From Hyphomicrobiales bacterium (GTDB taxonomy: Bacteria > Pseudomonadota > Alphaproteobacteria > Rhizobiales > Rhizobiaceae): 64,000 nucleotides of DNA. The number at the start of each line of letters is the position of its first letter. Position 1 is the stretch's first letter. The notes under the pieces were generated by a model. It was given only the letters and a program-made list of their open reading frames with translations. It did not search any database and had not been told where the DNA came from. The position numbers were made by a program, and so were the translations under genes. Below, in pieces: positions 42,870-50,259 of this stretch. The stretch is taken from positions 113,391-177,390 of the forward strand of contig UBJR01000011.1 in the NCBI GenBank assembly GCA_900465675.1, given 5' to 3'.

Positions 42870-43562
42870 ATGATGTACGGATATGAATGGGATACGACGA
42901 CGTGGCTCACCTTTACGAGCTCGATCCTGCCCATCATCCTGATCGGCCTGACGGTCACGTTGAAGGCGGCGGCCGCCGGCTTTGCCATCGCGCTCGTGCT
43001 TGGTCTCGTCTTCGCGCTGCTGCGCCGCAGCCGCGTGGTGGCGATCTCCTGGACAACGGCCTTCATCGTCGAGTTCCTGCGCGACACGCCGCTGCTCGTG
43101 CAGCTGTTCTTTCTCTATTACGTGCTGCCCGATTTCGGCGTCGTACTACCCGCCTTTCTCACCGGCGCGCTGGCGCTCGGTCTGCAATATGCGGCCTATA
43201 CCTCGGAGGTCTATCGAGGCGGGATCGAGGCTGTACCCCGCGGCCAGTGGGAAGCGGCAACGGCGCTCAATCTGACGCGCATGCAGGCCTATCGAGACAT
43301 CATCATCCCGCAGGCCATCCCGCGCATTGTTCCTGCGATGGGCAACTATCTCGTTGCCATGATCAAGGAAACGCCGGTTCTGTCTGTTGTCACCGTTATG
43401 GAAATGATGGGCCTCGCCAACATGATCGGCGAGCGCACCTTCGAATATCTCGTCCCGCTGACCCTTGTCGGCCTGATCTTCCTTCTCCTGACGCTGATCT
43501 GCTCGGCCGGTCTCCACCGATTACAGAAAGCTCTTCCGAAAGCAGGAATCCCCTTGCGATGA
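42870..43562 (+). CDS. ehuD: Ectoine/hydroxyectoine ABC permease EhuD
   Basis: 230 residues, second permease of the pair. EFLRDTPLLVQLFFLYYVLPDFGVVLP and GGIEAVPRGQWEAATALNL are family blocks. Its stop overlaps the ehuA start by 4 bp (ATGA). Confidence 0.92.
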   Translation: MMYGYEWDTTTWLTFTSSILPIILIGLTVTLKAAAAGFAIALVLGLVFALLRRSRVVAISWTTAFIVEFLRDTPLLVQLFFLYYVLPDFGVVLPAFLTGALALGLQYAAYTSEVYRGGIEAVPRGQWEAATALNLTRMQAYRDIIIPQAIPRIVPAMGNYLVAMIKETPVLSVVTVMEMMGLANMIGERTFEYLVPLTLVGLIFLLLTLICSAGLHRLQKALPKAGIPLR

Positions 43563-44338
43563 CCGAAAACAACAATCCGCCCATCATCGAATTTTCCAAT
43601 GTCGCGAAGCGCTTCGGTCCCCTGACGGTCCTCGACGGCTTCAACTTCAGCGTCATGCAGGGCGAGAAGGTGACACTGATCGGCCCATCCGGTTCGGGCA
43701 AATCGACCGTGCTGCGCATCCTCATGACACTCGAGCCCTTTCAGGACGGCAAGCTGACGTTACAGGGCCTGTCCTATCACGAACCGCACGGCAAGGGTCC
43801 ATTCAAGGCCTCAGAAAGCCATCTGCGCCAGATCCGGAACCATGTCGGCATGGTGTTCCAGAGCTTCAACCTGTTTCCCCACATGACCGTTCTGCGCAAT
43901 GTCGTCGAGGCGCCCCTCCGGGTACTCGGCATCGCGCGGGCCGAGGCCGAGGCGCGTGCGCTCAAGCTGCTCGATATGGTGGGGCTGGCCGACAAGAAGG
44001 ATTTCTATCCCTCCCAGCTCTCCGGCGGCCAGCAGCAGCGCGTGGCAATCGCCCGTGCGCTGGCGATGCGCCCACGGGTGCTTCTCTTCGATGAGCCGAC
44101 CTCGGCGCTCGATCCTCAGCTGGTCGGCGAAGTGCTTTCGGTGATCCGCGGCCTGGCGCACGAGCATGACCTGACCATGCTGCTCGTCACCCACGAGATG
44201 CGCTTCGCCCGGGAAGTCTCGGACCGCGTCTGCTTCTTCGACAAGGGACGTATCTGCGAACAGGGCGCACCCGACGAGATATTCGGCACGCCACGCGAAG
44301 AGCGCACGCGGGAGTTTCTCTCGTCGGTTTTGGCGTAG
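43559..44338 (+). CDS. ehuA: Ectoine/hydroxyectoine ABC ATP-binding protein EhuA
   Basis: 259 residues. Walker A GPSGSGKST is near residue 43, the signature LSGGQQQRVAIARAL near 156 and Walker B VLLFDEPTSALDPQL near 176. True start ATG 43559, coupled to ehuD; the frame stays open far upstream in another reading frame of ehuD, which is not coding. It ends the ectoine operon. A 37-nt stem-loop follows after 17 nt. Confidence 0.93.
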   Translation: MTENNNPPIIEFSNVAKRFGPLTVLDGFNFSVMQGEKVTLIGPSGSGKSTVLRILMTLEPFQDGKLTLQGLSYHEPHGKGPFKASESHLRQIRNHVGMVFQSFNLFPHMTVLRNVVEAPLRVLGIARAEAEARALKLLDMVGLADKKDFYPSQLSGGQQQRVAIARALAMRPRVLLFDEPTSALDPQLVGEVLSVIRGLAHEHDLTMLLVTHEMRFAREVSDRVCFFDKGRICEQGAPDEIFGTPREERTREFLSSVLA

Positions 44339-44355
44339 ATCCCGCTTCCGACGCT

Positions 44356-44392
44356 TGCTCCGCTTCAGGAAACGAATAACGGAAGCGGAGCA
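44356..44392 (+). terminator. Stem-loop after ehuA (possible operon end)
   Basis: TGCTCCGCTTC and GAAGCGGAGCA form a perfect 11-bp stem with a 15-nt loop, starting 17 nt after the ehuA stop. No T-run follows, so termination, if any, would need Rho or RNA processing. It abuts the histidine-kinase remnant. Confidence 0.4.
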
Positions 44393-44549
44393 CAGCGCTT
44401 CCAAGAGCCGCACCACGCCGGGCAACGGACTGGGTCTCAGCCTCGTAAGAGCCATCGCCGATCTGCATTCTGCCCATATAGACCTCGCAGATGACGCACC
44501 TGGATTGGCGGTCAACGTCTGCTTTGATGCCGCGGCATGGGCAGCCTGA
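44393..44549 (+). pseudogene. Histidine kinase, C-terminal ATP-binding remnant
   Basis: About 50 residues ending in TGA at 44547-44549: SRTTPGNGLGLSLVRAIADL, then HSAHIDLADDAPGLAVNVCF. TPGNGLGLSLVRAIADLH is the G2-box and following helix of a HATPase_c domain. The N and G1 boxes and all sensor parts are absent; the ehuA gene and its hairpin take their place. It is not a piece of the intact kinase at 45292, whose G2 box reads GHGFGLSIAQELV. Confidence 0.72.
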
Positions 44550-44649
44550 TTGCGCTGCGTTCTTCTGCAAATAGTCATGAAACCGACATTCAGGTGTCCG
44601 TCAGGAAATCACTCCATCTGCCTCGTAGCGAGCGATTTGCGAGGCAAAA

Positions 44650-45219
44650 ATGAAGAACCGGACCAAACTCTCCATTGCATTCGGGATGGCTTTCTCGGTC
44701 GCGGGAGCTCTGGGCGGCTACGCGGTCTACCTCCAGGTCGTCGGCAACTTTCACACTGTCATCGAGGGGCAGCTCTACCGCTCTGCACAGCCGACGCCTT
44801 CGCAGCTTGATACCTATGTGAAGGAACACGGCATCAAGACCATTATCAATTTGCGTGGAGAGAAGCAGAACGCGGCCTGGTATCAGGCGGAAATCCAAAC
44901 AGCCCAGGAACTCGGCGTCGAACATGTCGATTTCGGAATGTCGGCTTCGAAAAAACTTGCGCCGACACGCGCCGACGAGATCGTGGCAATTATGGCTGCC
45001 GCGCCGAAACCGATCCTGATTCACTGCCAATCGGGATCCGATCGAACCGGATTGATCTCCGCGATCTATACGAGCCGGATCGCTGGCGAAGGCGAAAGCA
45101 AGGCCGAGGGCCAACTTTCATTTTATTACGGTCACGTCGCCATTCCGTTGATCTCGGCGGCCTGGCCAATGGACGTCAGCTGGGAAGATTTGGAAGAGCA
45201 CTTCGAACAGAAGGGCTGA
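44650..45219 (+). CDS. Membrane-anchored dual-specificity/tyrosine phosphatase family protein
   Basis: 189 residues. An N-terminal hydrophobic segment (about 8-30) is a signal anchor. The catalytic P-loop HCQSGSDRTG gives Cys126 and Arg132, and FHTVIEGQLYRSAQPTPSQL and GIKTIINLRGE are typical of the bacterial DSP-like group. The active site is likely in the periplasm. Related enzymes act on phosphoproteins, phosphoinositides or polysaccharide-linked phosphates; the substrate here is unknown. It stands alone between a kinase remnant and a convergent two-component system. Confidence 0.85.
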   Translation: MKNRTKLSIAFGMAFSVAGALGGYAVYLQVVGNFHTVIEGQLYRSAQPTPSQLDTYVKEHGIKTIINLRGEKQNAAWYQAEIQTAQELGVEHVDFGMSASKKLAPTRADEIVAIMAAAPKPILIHCQSGSDRTGLISAIYTSRIAGEGESKAEGQLSFYYGHVAIPLISAAWPMDVSWEDLEEHFEQKG

Positions 45220-45291
45220 TCAGGCCCCGATGGCTCCCGGGAGGGGCGCCAATGCATCCTAAAACGTCTGCGCGACATAGCCAGCGGTCGC

Positions 45292-46662
45292 CTAGGGCAG
45301 GGTAATCGACAGCGGGAATGCAACGGTTGCTGCCAGTCCTCCACCTTCTCTCTGCTTGAGATGAAGCTTGCCGCCGAAGAGCCCGACGAGCTCCTGTGCT
45401 ATCGAGAGGCCGAAACCGTGTCCGGGCACAGTCTCATCCAGCCGCACGCCAGGTGAGACCGCCTCGGCCAGACGGCCAGCGTCGATGCCCGGCCCATCAT
45501 CCTCGACAGTCAAGAGCAGCATTTTCCCTTCGCGCACGCCCTTCACAACGATGGATGTCGCCGCCCATTTGAAGGCATTGTCGATGATGGCACCCATCAC
45601 CTCGTCGACGTCCTCTGGCGAGCAGTTGACGACAACGTCGTCGATGACGCCATTGGCGACCGCGAGTTTGCGATCGACGTAGATCGCCGACATGACCTGA
45701 AGCAGGTCATTCACCCTGGGCCGCACCTCGGTTTCAAAGCCCAAACCACCTCCGGCGGCAACGGCTCTGGCACTTCCGAGATGATGCCGAATCTTCCGGT
45801 CGATACGCTCGACAAGCTGACGCGCCTCTCGGCCTGGATCGTTCTTGTCATCAAGTGCGAGGTAAAGGCTGGCCACAGGTGTCTTCAGTCCGTGTGCCAG
45901 GTTCGCGAACTGCAGCCTTGTTTCCTGCAACCGCGCCCTGTTGTCGTCGAGCAATCGATTGATGTCGTTGACGACAGGATCAAGATCCTCGACTTCTGCA
46001 GGCGAAAGGTCTCGGCGGCGCCCTGCCGAAATCTCAGAGAGCTGCCCAGACAACGTGCGCAAGGGTGCAAGACCGTAGCGAACCTGCAGAACTATCCCCA
46101 CGACCAGGCAACAGCCGAGAACCACCATGGCAGGGATCAGGTAGGACAGCGCGCGCAACGCGGGCGCGGTCAGGGCATGGCGCGGCGCGGCCGCCAGGAC
46201 TTCAACCGAAACACCTCCAACGAACACCTGGCCGACGCGAAAATGCAGAGCCTGACCCCGGTCACTGGAGCCTTCGGCAGGCTGCGGATCCCCCGTCAGG
46301 ATCCGGCGCCAATCGAACGGGCGCGGCGGGTCCGAGACGCTGCCATCGGCCAGAGATCTTGAAGCAATGCGGTGCTCGCCCACGCGCGCCTGCCAGTACC
46401 ATCCCGAACCCAGGCGATCGAACGGCGGCCCGTCGAGATTACCTGCCAGAGCAAGACTTCCATCCGCGTTTACTGATAATGCGCTTTTGACCGCGTCGAT
46501 CTGCATGTCGAGCCGCTGATCAACCTGCTCCCGGACCACGGCGGCAACGATGGACCACAAGACCAGCGAGGCGATGAGCAGTGCTGCGGCGGCGTAGAGG
46601 ACGGAGAAGGCGATCAGGCGGCCTGCGATCGTGCGGCGCGAAGACAGCAACGGTACTCTCAT
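45292..46662 (-). CDS. Sensor histidine kinase, PhoQ/QseC type
   Basis: 456 residues from ATG 46662, whose first bases overlap the regulator stop by 4 bp. Membrane segments at about 18-43 and 170-195 enclose a periplasmic sensor of about 125 residues; HAMP follows. Phospho-acceptor His257 is in FANLAHGLKTP, the N box in IIDNAFKWA, G1 in VEDDGPGID and G2 in PGHGFGLSI. Start chosen because the frame further upstream lies inside the regulator gene. It pairs with the response regulator at 46659. The stimulus is unknown; polymyxin, cations or envelope stress are common for this group. Confidence 0.92.
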   Translation of the reverse strand: MRVPLLSSRRTIAGRLIAFSVLYAAAALLIASLVLWSIVAAVVREQVDQRLDMQIDAVKSALSVNADGSLALAGNLDGPPFDRLGSGWYWQARVGEHRIASRSLADGSVSDPPRPFDWRRILTGDPQPAEGSSDRGQALHFRVGQVFVGGVSVEVLAAAPRHALTAPALRALSYLIPAMVVLGCCLVVGIVLQVRYGLAPLRTLSGQLSEISAGRRRDLSPAEVEDLDPVVNDINRLLDDNRARLQETRLQFANLAHGLKTPVASLYLALDDKNDPGREARQLVERIDRKIRHHLGSARAVAAGGGLGFETEVRPRVNDLLQVMSAIYVDRKLAVANGVIDDVVVNCSPEDVDEVMGAIIDNAFKWAATSIVVKGVREGKMLLLTVEDDGPGIDAGRLAEAVSPGVRLDETVPGHGFGLSIAQELVGLFGGKLHLKQREGGGLAATVAFPLSITLP

Positions 46663-47321
46663 CGAATATCCGTCAGCCTGTAGCCGCGCCCCCTCTCCGT
46701 TTCGATCCTGTCGCTGCCGATTTTGCGCCGGAGCCTGGCGATGATCACCTCGATGGAATTCGAATCCACGTCGGCATCGCCCTCGTAGACCCGTTCGATG
46801 AGTTCTCGCCTGTCGACGATCGCGTCCTTGCGAAGGATCAGGCAGGACAGGACCCGCCATTCGAATGCGGTCAGCTTCAGCGGAAGACCAGCCAGATCAA
46901 ATGTACCGAGCTGCGCGTCGAATGTAAGATCGCCGCACGATATCTGCGACGAAGCATGGCCCGTCGAGCGCCGGACCAGCGCCCGAAGACGCAGGATGAG
47001 CTCCTCCACCCTGAAGGGTTTGGTCAGGTAATCGTCCGCCCCCGCTTTGAAAGCCGCCACCTTGTCGGGCCAGCCGTCGCGGGCCGTCAGCACGAGGACA
47101 GGAAGCGACCTGCCCGCACTTCGCCAGGATTTGAGAACCGCAACGCCGTCGATCTTCGGGAGGCCAAGGTCAAGAACGGCGACGTCGAAGATCTCCGTCA
47201 GGCCAGCGTGCTCGGCATCCTCTCCGTTCCTGGCGACATCCACCACGAAGTTTTCCGTCCGCAGGCTGGCGGCAATCCGCCTGGAAAGATCGTCGTCGTC
47301 TTCGACCAGCAATACGCGCAT
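46659..47321 (-). CDS. OmpR-family response regulator, PmrA/QseB type
   Basis: 220 residues. Receiver domain 1-115 with acidic pocket VEDDDD, phospho-acceptor Asp51 (VLDLGLPKIDG), Thr in VLTARD and Lys in YLTKPF. DNA-binding winged helix at about 130-218 (LTAFEWRVLSCLILRKDAIVDRRELIERVY, RLRRKIGSDRIETERGRGYRL). ATG 47321 is the receiver start; upstream open codons overlap the divergent gene. Probably autoregulates and controls the OB-fold gene at 47458, using the repeats at 47374-47398. Confidence 0.93.
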   Translation of the reverse strand: MRVLLVEDDDDLSRRIAASLRTENFVVDVARNGEDAEHAGLTEIFDVAVLDLGLPKIDGVAVLKSWRSAGRSLPVLVLTARDGWPDKVAAFKAGADDYLTKPFRVEELILRLRALVRRSTGHASSQISCGDLTFDAQLGTFDLAGLPLKLTAFEWRVLSCLILRKDAIVDRRELIERVYEGDADVDSNSIEVIIARLRRKIGSDRIETERGRGYRLTDIR

Positions 47322-47373
47322 CGTGAACCCAGTTTCTCTGATGTCTTCGTGAGAACTAGGGCGCGTTTGCTTA

Positions 47374-47398
47374 ACTGAAACTGAACCGCGACGTTCAG
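47374..47398. promoter_or_regulatory. Repeat cluster between the response regulator and the OB-fold gene
   Basis: ACTGAA occurs twice back to back (47374-47379, 47380-47385), and CTGAAC (47381-47386) is mirrored by GTTCAG (47393-47398). It lies in the 136-bp divergent region. OmpR-family regulators usually bind short direct repeats, so this is a candidate site for the adjacent regulator. Confidence 0.4.
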
Positions 47399-47457
47399 CC
47401 TGCGTCGATCCGGACACGCCTATCATCCTCCAGTCACAACGAACTGGAGACAGCATC

Positions 47458-47964
47458 ATGTCCATGGAAAACGACGCTCCCGACACCTCGCCTGAGCGAC
47501 CGGCCCGCAGGCGCGGCTCGCGCCGACCGGCAACGCATCTGGCGGCTTTCGGAATTGCGGCCTTTGCGGTTCTTGCAATCGGTGCGGCCGGCGGTGCCGC
47601 GGCAATGAAATTCACCCGGCCCGGCATCGAGCTTGCGCCCTTGACGCCCACCTCGATCTCCAGCCTTAAGGACGATTGGGGCATGGTGACGCTCAAAGGC
47701 AAGGTCACGGAGATCTACGGCAACAAGTTCATCGTTCAAGACGAAACCGGCAAGGCCTTGATCGAGACCGGTCCGGCCGGCGATGACGGCAAGCTCGTTG
47801 CTGTCGGCGAACCCATCAGTGTCCAGGGCCGCTTCGACGACGGGTTCCTGCATGCGAGCTACGTCGTTCATCAGGATGGCAAGACCGACGCCCTTCGCCC
47901 GCCGCCTGGACCTCCCCCGCATGGCGGGCCAATCGCCGACATGTTGCGCAAGATGAAGCCCTGA
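47458..47964 (+). CDS. Membrane-anchored OB-fold protein (YgiW/YdeI-like), divergent from the two-component system
   Basis: 168 residues; ATG 47458 with GGAG 8 nt upstream. An Arg-rich cytoplasmic N-terminus (about 1-26) precedes a membrane segment (about 30-50). The periplasmic part, about 65-140, reads VTLKGKVTEIYGNKFIVQDETGKALIETGP, VGEPISVQGRFDDGFLHASYVV, like the bacterial OB-fold (BOF) of YgiW. A Pro-rich tail follows. In E. coli ygiW neighbours qseBC, so the pairing with a QseBC-like system here supports a stress or envelope role under its control. Function is not known. Confidence 0.72.
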   Translation: MSMENDAPDTSPERPARRRGSRRPATHLAAFGIAAFAVLAIGAAGGAAAMKFTRPGIELAPLTPTSISSLKDDWGMVTLKGKVTEIYGNKFIVQDETGKALIETGPAGDDGKLVAVGEPISVQGRFDDGFLHASYVVHQDGKTDALRPPPGPPPHGGPIADMLRKMKP

Positions 47965-48101
47965 CCGCTCGGCAAAACTGCATCAGGCGCGCCGTTGAAG
48001 CAATTCGCCGGCGCGCGTCCGTCACCCCCGAGAAGGGGTTCCGGACCTGGCCACAGATCGTGTAGGATCACGAACATGATGTTTTATCGAACCGGCTGAC
48101 T

Positions 48102-48428
48102 ATGCGCCCACCCCGCAGCTTGAATGCGTCGAACCTGGTCGAAACCGGTTTTGGCGCCCTTGAATATGAACTGGCGGCCGAGCGCGCAAGTTCACTTGGC
48201 CGGCAAGGCCGATCGGTCGAGCAGGCGCTTTCCGCCTTGAAGACGGCAGAAGAGGGCGGCGTGCAGCCGGTTGAGCGCGAGCGGTTGGTCGATGCGGCTG
48301 CGCAGGCGGTCTGGGCGCTTTTCGTGCAACGGGATATCTGCGGTTTGCGCAACACGCGCGAGGTTATCCAGCGCTACGGTATTCCGGACAACGTTCTCGC
48401 GCGCCTCGGCGCAACACCGCGGCGATGA
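48102..48428 (+). CDS. Small conserved protein of unknown function (DUF6665-like)
   Basis: 108 residues, soluble, largely helical (LEYELAAERASSLGRQGRSVEQALSAL, ERLVDAAAQAVWALFVQRDICGLRN, VIQRYGIPDNVLARLG). I believe it matches a small rhizobial family of unknown function now labelled DUF6665. The Shine-Dalgarno is weak. It is followed 52 bp later by a DsbA-like gene in the same direction and may be co-transcribed. Confidence 0.6.
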   Translation: MRPPRSLNASNLVETGFGALEYELAAERASSLGRQGRSVEQALSALKTAEEGGVQPVERERLVDAAAQAVWALFVQRDICGLRNTREVIQRYGIPDNVLARLGATPRR

Positions 48429-48479
48429 CATCGCAGCCGTCCACCCATCATCAGACTTCAAACCGAAGGACTTCAGGGC

Positions 48480-49037
48480 ATGAGCATAACGAACTGGAAA
48501 GCCGACCCGCTGGAATGGGGCAGTGGCCCGCAGACCTTCGAGGTCTTCCTGGAGCCGACCTGCCCCTATTCCGTCAAGGCGTTCCGTAAACTGGACGGGC
48601 TTCTTTCGCATGCCGGACACGACCGGTTGACTGTCAAGATCCGGCTCCAGTCGCAACCCTGGCATATGTTTTCGGGCGTCATTGTCAGAGCTATCCTGGC
48701 TGCCTCGACACTTGAGGGCGGAAAGGAAAGCGCGAGAAAGGTGCTTGCAGCAGTGGGCGATCATCGCGAGGAGTTCGAATTCGCACATCATGCCGGCGGG
48801 CCCAACATGGACGCCACGCCGAACGGCATTATCAGGCGGATCGAAGACTATAGCGGCATCCGGGTTTCGGAAGCATTCGCCATCCCCGATCTCGACCGCG
48901 AGGTCAAATGGCACGCCAAATATGCCCGCCAGAACGGCATCCATGTCTCGCCGACTTTTATGGTCAACGGCCTGGTACAGCCAGATCTCGGCAGCGGGGA
49001 CGAGATTGAGGTCTGGGCAAGGAAACTTGGAAGCTGA
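48480..49037 (+). CDS. DsbA-like thioredoxin-fold protein with a single active-site Cys
   Basis: 185 residues, no signal peptide. The redox site is CPYS (C28-S31), so only one cysteine of the CxxC pair remains. The helical insertion (WHMFSGVIVRAILAASTLEGGKESARKVLAAV) and the cis-Pro loop HVSPTFMVNG fit the DsbA/Thioredoxin_4 group. The single Cys suggests a glutathione-linked isomerase or reductase rather than an oxidase. AAGGA 9 nt upstream supports the start. Confidence 0.78.
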   Translation: MSITNWKADPLEWGSGPQTFEVFLEPTCPYSVKAFRKLDGLLSHAGHDRLTVKIRLQSQPWHMFSGVIVRAILAASTLEGGKESARKVLAAVGDHREEFEFAHHAGGPNMDATPNGIIRRIEDYSGIRVSEAFAIPDLDREVKWHAKYARQNGIHVSPTFMVNGLVQPDLGSGDEIEVWARKLGS

Positions 49038-49076
49038 GCAGACTGTCCAGTTCCCGGGGCAGCGGGTAGCTGAAGC

Positions 49077-49097
49077 CTTACGCTTTACGCCTTACGC
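49077..49097. repeat. Three 7-bp tandem repeats (YTTACGC) between convergent genes
   Basis: CTTACGC, TTTACGC and CTTACGC follow each other, in the loop of a CGGGTAG/CTACCCG inverted repeat (49063-49069 and 49098-49104). The region lies between the ends of the DsbA-like gene and the ABC permease. Too short for CRISPR; it may be part of a transcript-end structure. Confidence 0.5.
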
Positions 49098-49223
49098 CTA
49101 CCCGGCGGCCAGAAATCTGGTGCGCCGGTGAGGTCCCTGAGCGATACCGTACCTACCCTTTCGCCTAACGGCGCCGGTACAAGGCGTGTTCCAGCTCCGT
49201 ACCAAGCAGCGCCAGAAAGGAAC

Positions 49224-50228
49224 TCACGTCACAGGTGCCGATTGGCGCGTCTCCGCCTGGCGGGCGGCGGAAACGAGCCGTCTTTGCGCGCGGATCGCAC
49301 TCCATTGCTGATCGATCAGCACCCCGATCAGAATGACGCCGCCCATGACCGCGAAATTCAGCGACGACGGTATTCCAAGCAGGTTGACGAGGTTCTGCAG
49401 CTCCTGGAGCAGAATAGTGCCAAGGATGACCCCGATCAGAGAGCCCTCGCCGCCCCGCAGGGAAAATCCGCCAAGCACCGCGGCAGCAATCGCATAGAGC
49501 TCATAGAACTGGCCGTGGCTCGCCGGCGATATCGAGCGGGTGTACATCGCGAAATAGATCGCCGAAAGCGCTGTCAGCACGCCGCAGATGACATAGGCGA
49601 TCATCACCATCCTGCCGGTGTGGATGCCGGAATATCTGGCGGCTTCCTCGTTCTTGCCGATGGCGTAGAGATACCGGCCAAAGACCGAGCGGTGCAGGAC
49701 CACCCACATGATAACAGCGATGACGACAAGGGCGATGAATGTGTTCGGAACGCCGTAGAACCGGCCGGCTGTCAGGAACTCAAGGGTCGGGAAGTTCTGG
49801 CCGAAGCCGAAACCCGCAGTGCCGTCTCCGGTATAGAAGCGGGCCGCACCACGATAGATCAGCAACCCGCACAGCGTCACGACGAAGGGCTGAAGGTTAA
49901 GCTTGGTGATCAGCCAGCCGTGGATGGCGCCAAGAACACCGCCCAGAACGAGGATAAGCGGCAGCGCAATCGTCCATGGCATGTTCTGCACGGCGACGAA
50001 ATCGATAAACAGCACGCCAAGCAGCGCAACCAGCGATCCGACCGAGAGCTCGATGCCGCCCGTGATGATGACAAAGGCCTGCCCGATCGACAGGATTCCG
50101 AAAAGACCGATGAGGTTCGACGTGTTGGCAAGGTTGATCGGCAGCAGGAAGCGCGGGTTGATCAGCGTCACGACGATGCCGACAACGACGATCAACAGAA
50201 GCAGCCCCAGATCTTTCTTACTCATCAT
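49224..50228 (-). CDS. ABC sugar permease, ribose/CUT2 family (first uronate-region importer)
   Basis: 334 residues with about nine membrane segments. GQAFVIITGGIELSVGSLVALLGVLFIDF and GGFSLRGGEGSLIGVILGTILLQELQNLV are RbsC signatures. It is the last gene of a binding protein-ATPase-permease set, 31 bp after the ATPase gene. The set is divergent from the LacI gene. Substrate is inferred to be a sugar acid or oligouronide fragment from neighbouring kdu genes. Confidence 0.9.
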   Translation of the reverse strand: MMSKKDLGLLLLIVVVGIVVTLINPRFLLPINLANTSNLIGLFGILSIGQAFVIITGGIELSVGSLVALLGVLFIDFVAVQNMPWTIALPLILVLGGVLGAIHGWLITKLNLQPFVVTLCGLLIYRGAARFYTGDGTAGFGFGQNFPTLEFLTAGRFYGVPNTFIALVVIAVIMWVVLHRSVFGRYLYAIGKNEEAARYSGIHTGRMVMIAYVICGVLTALSAIYFAMYTRSISPASHGQFYELYAIAAAVLGGFSLRGGEGSLIGVILGTILLQELQNLVNLLGIPSSLNFAVMGGVILIGVLIDQQWSAIRAQRRLVSAARQAETRQSAPVT

Positions 50229-50259
50229 GGCGTTTCCCTATTGGCGATAGCCGCGGCCA

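Noticed and set aside
49077..49097. YTTACGC repeats as a CRISPR or replication iteron
   Set aside because: Only three 7-bp units without spacers, between convergent genes, with no nearby rep or cas gene.
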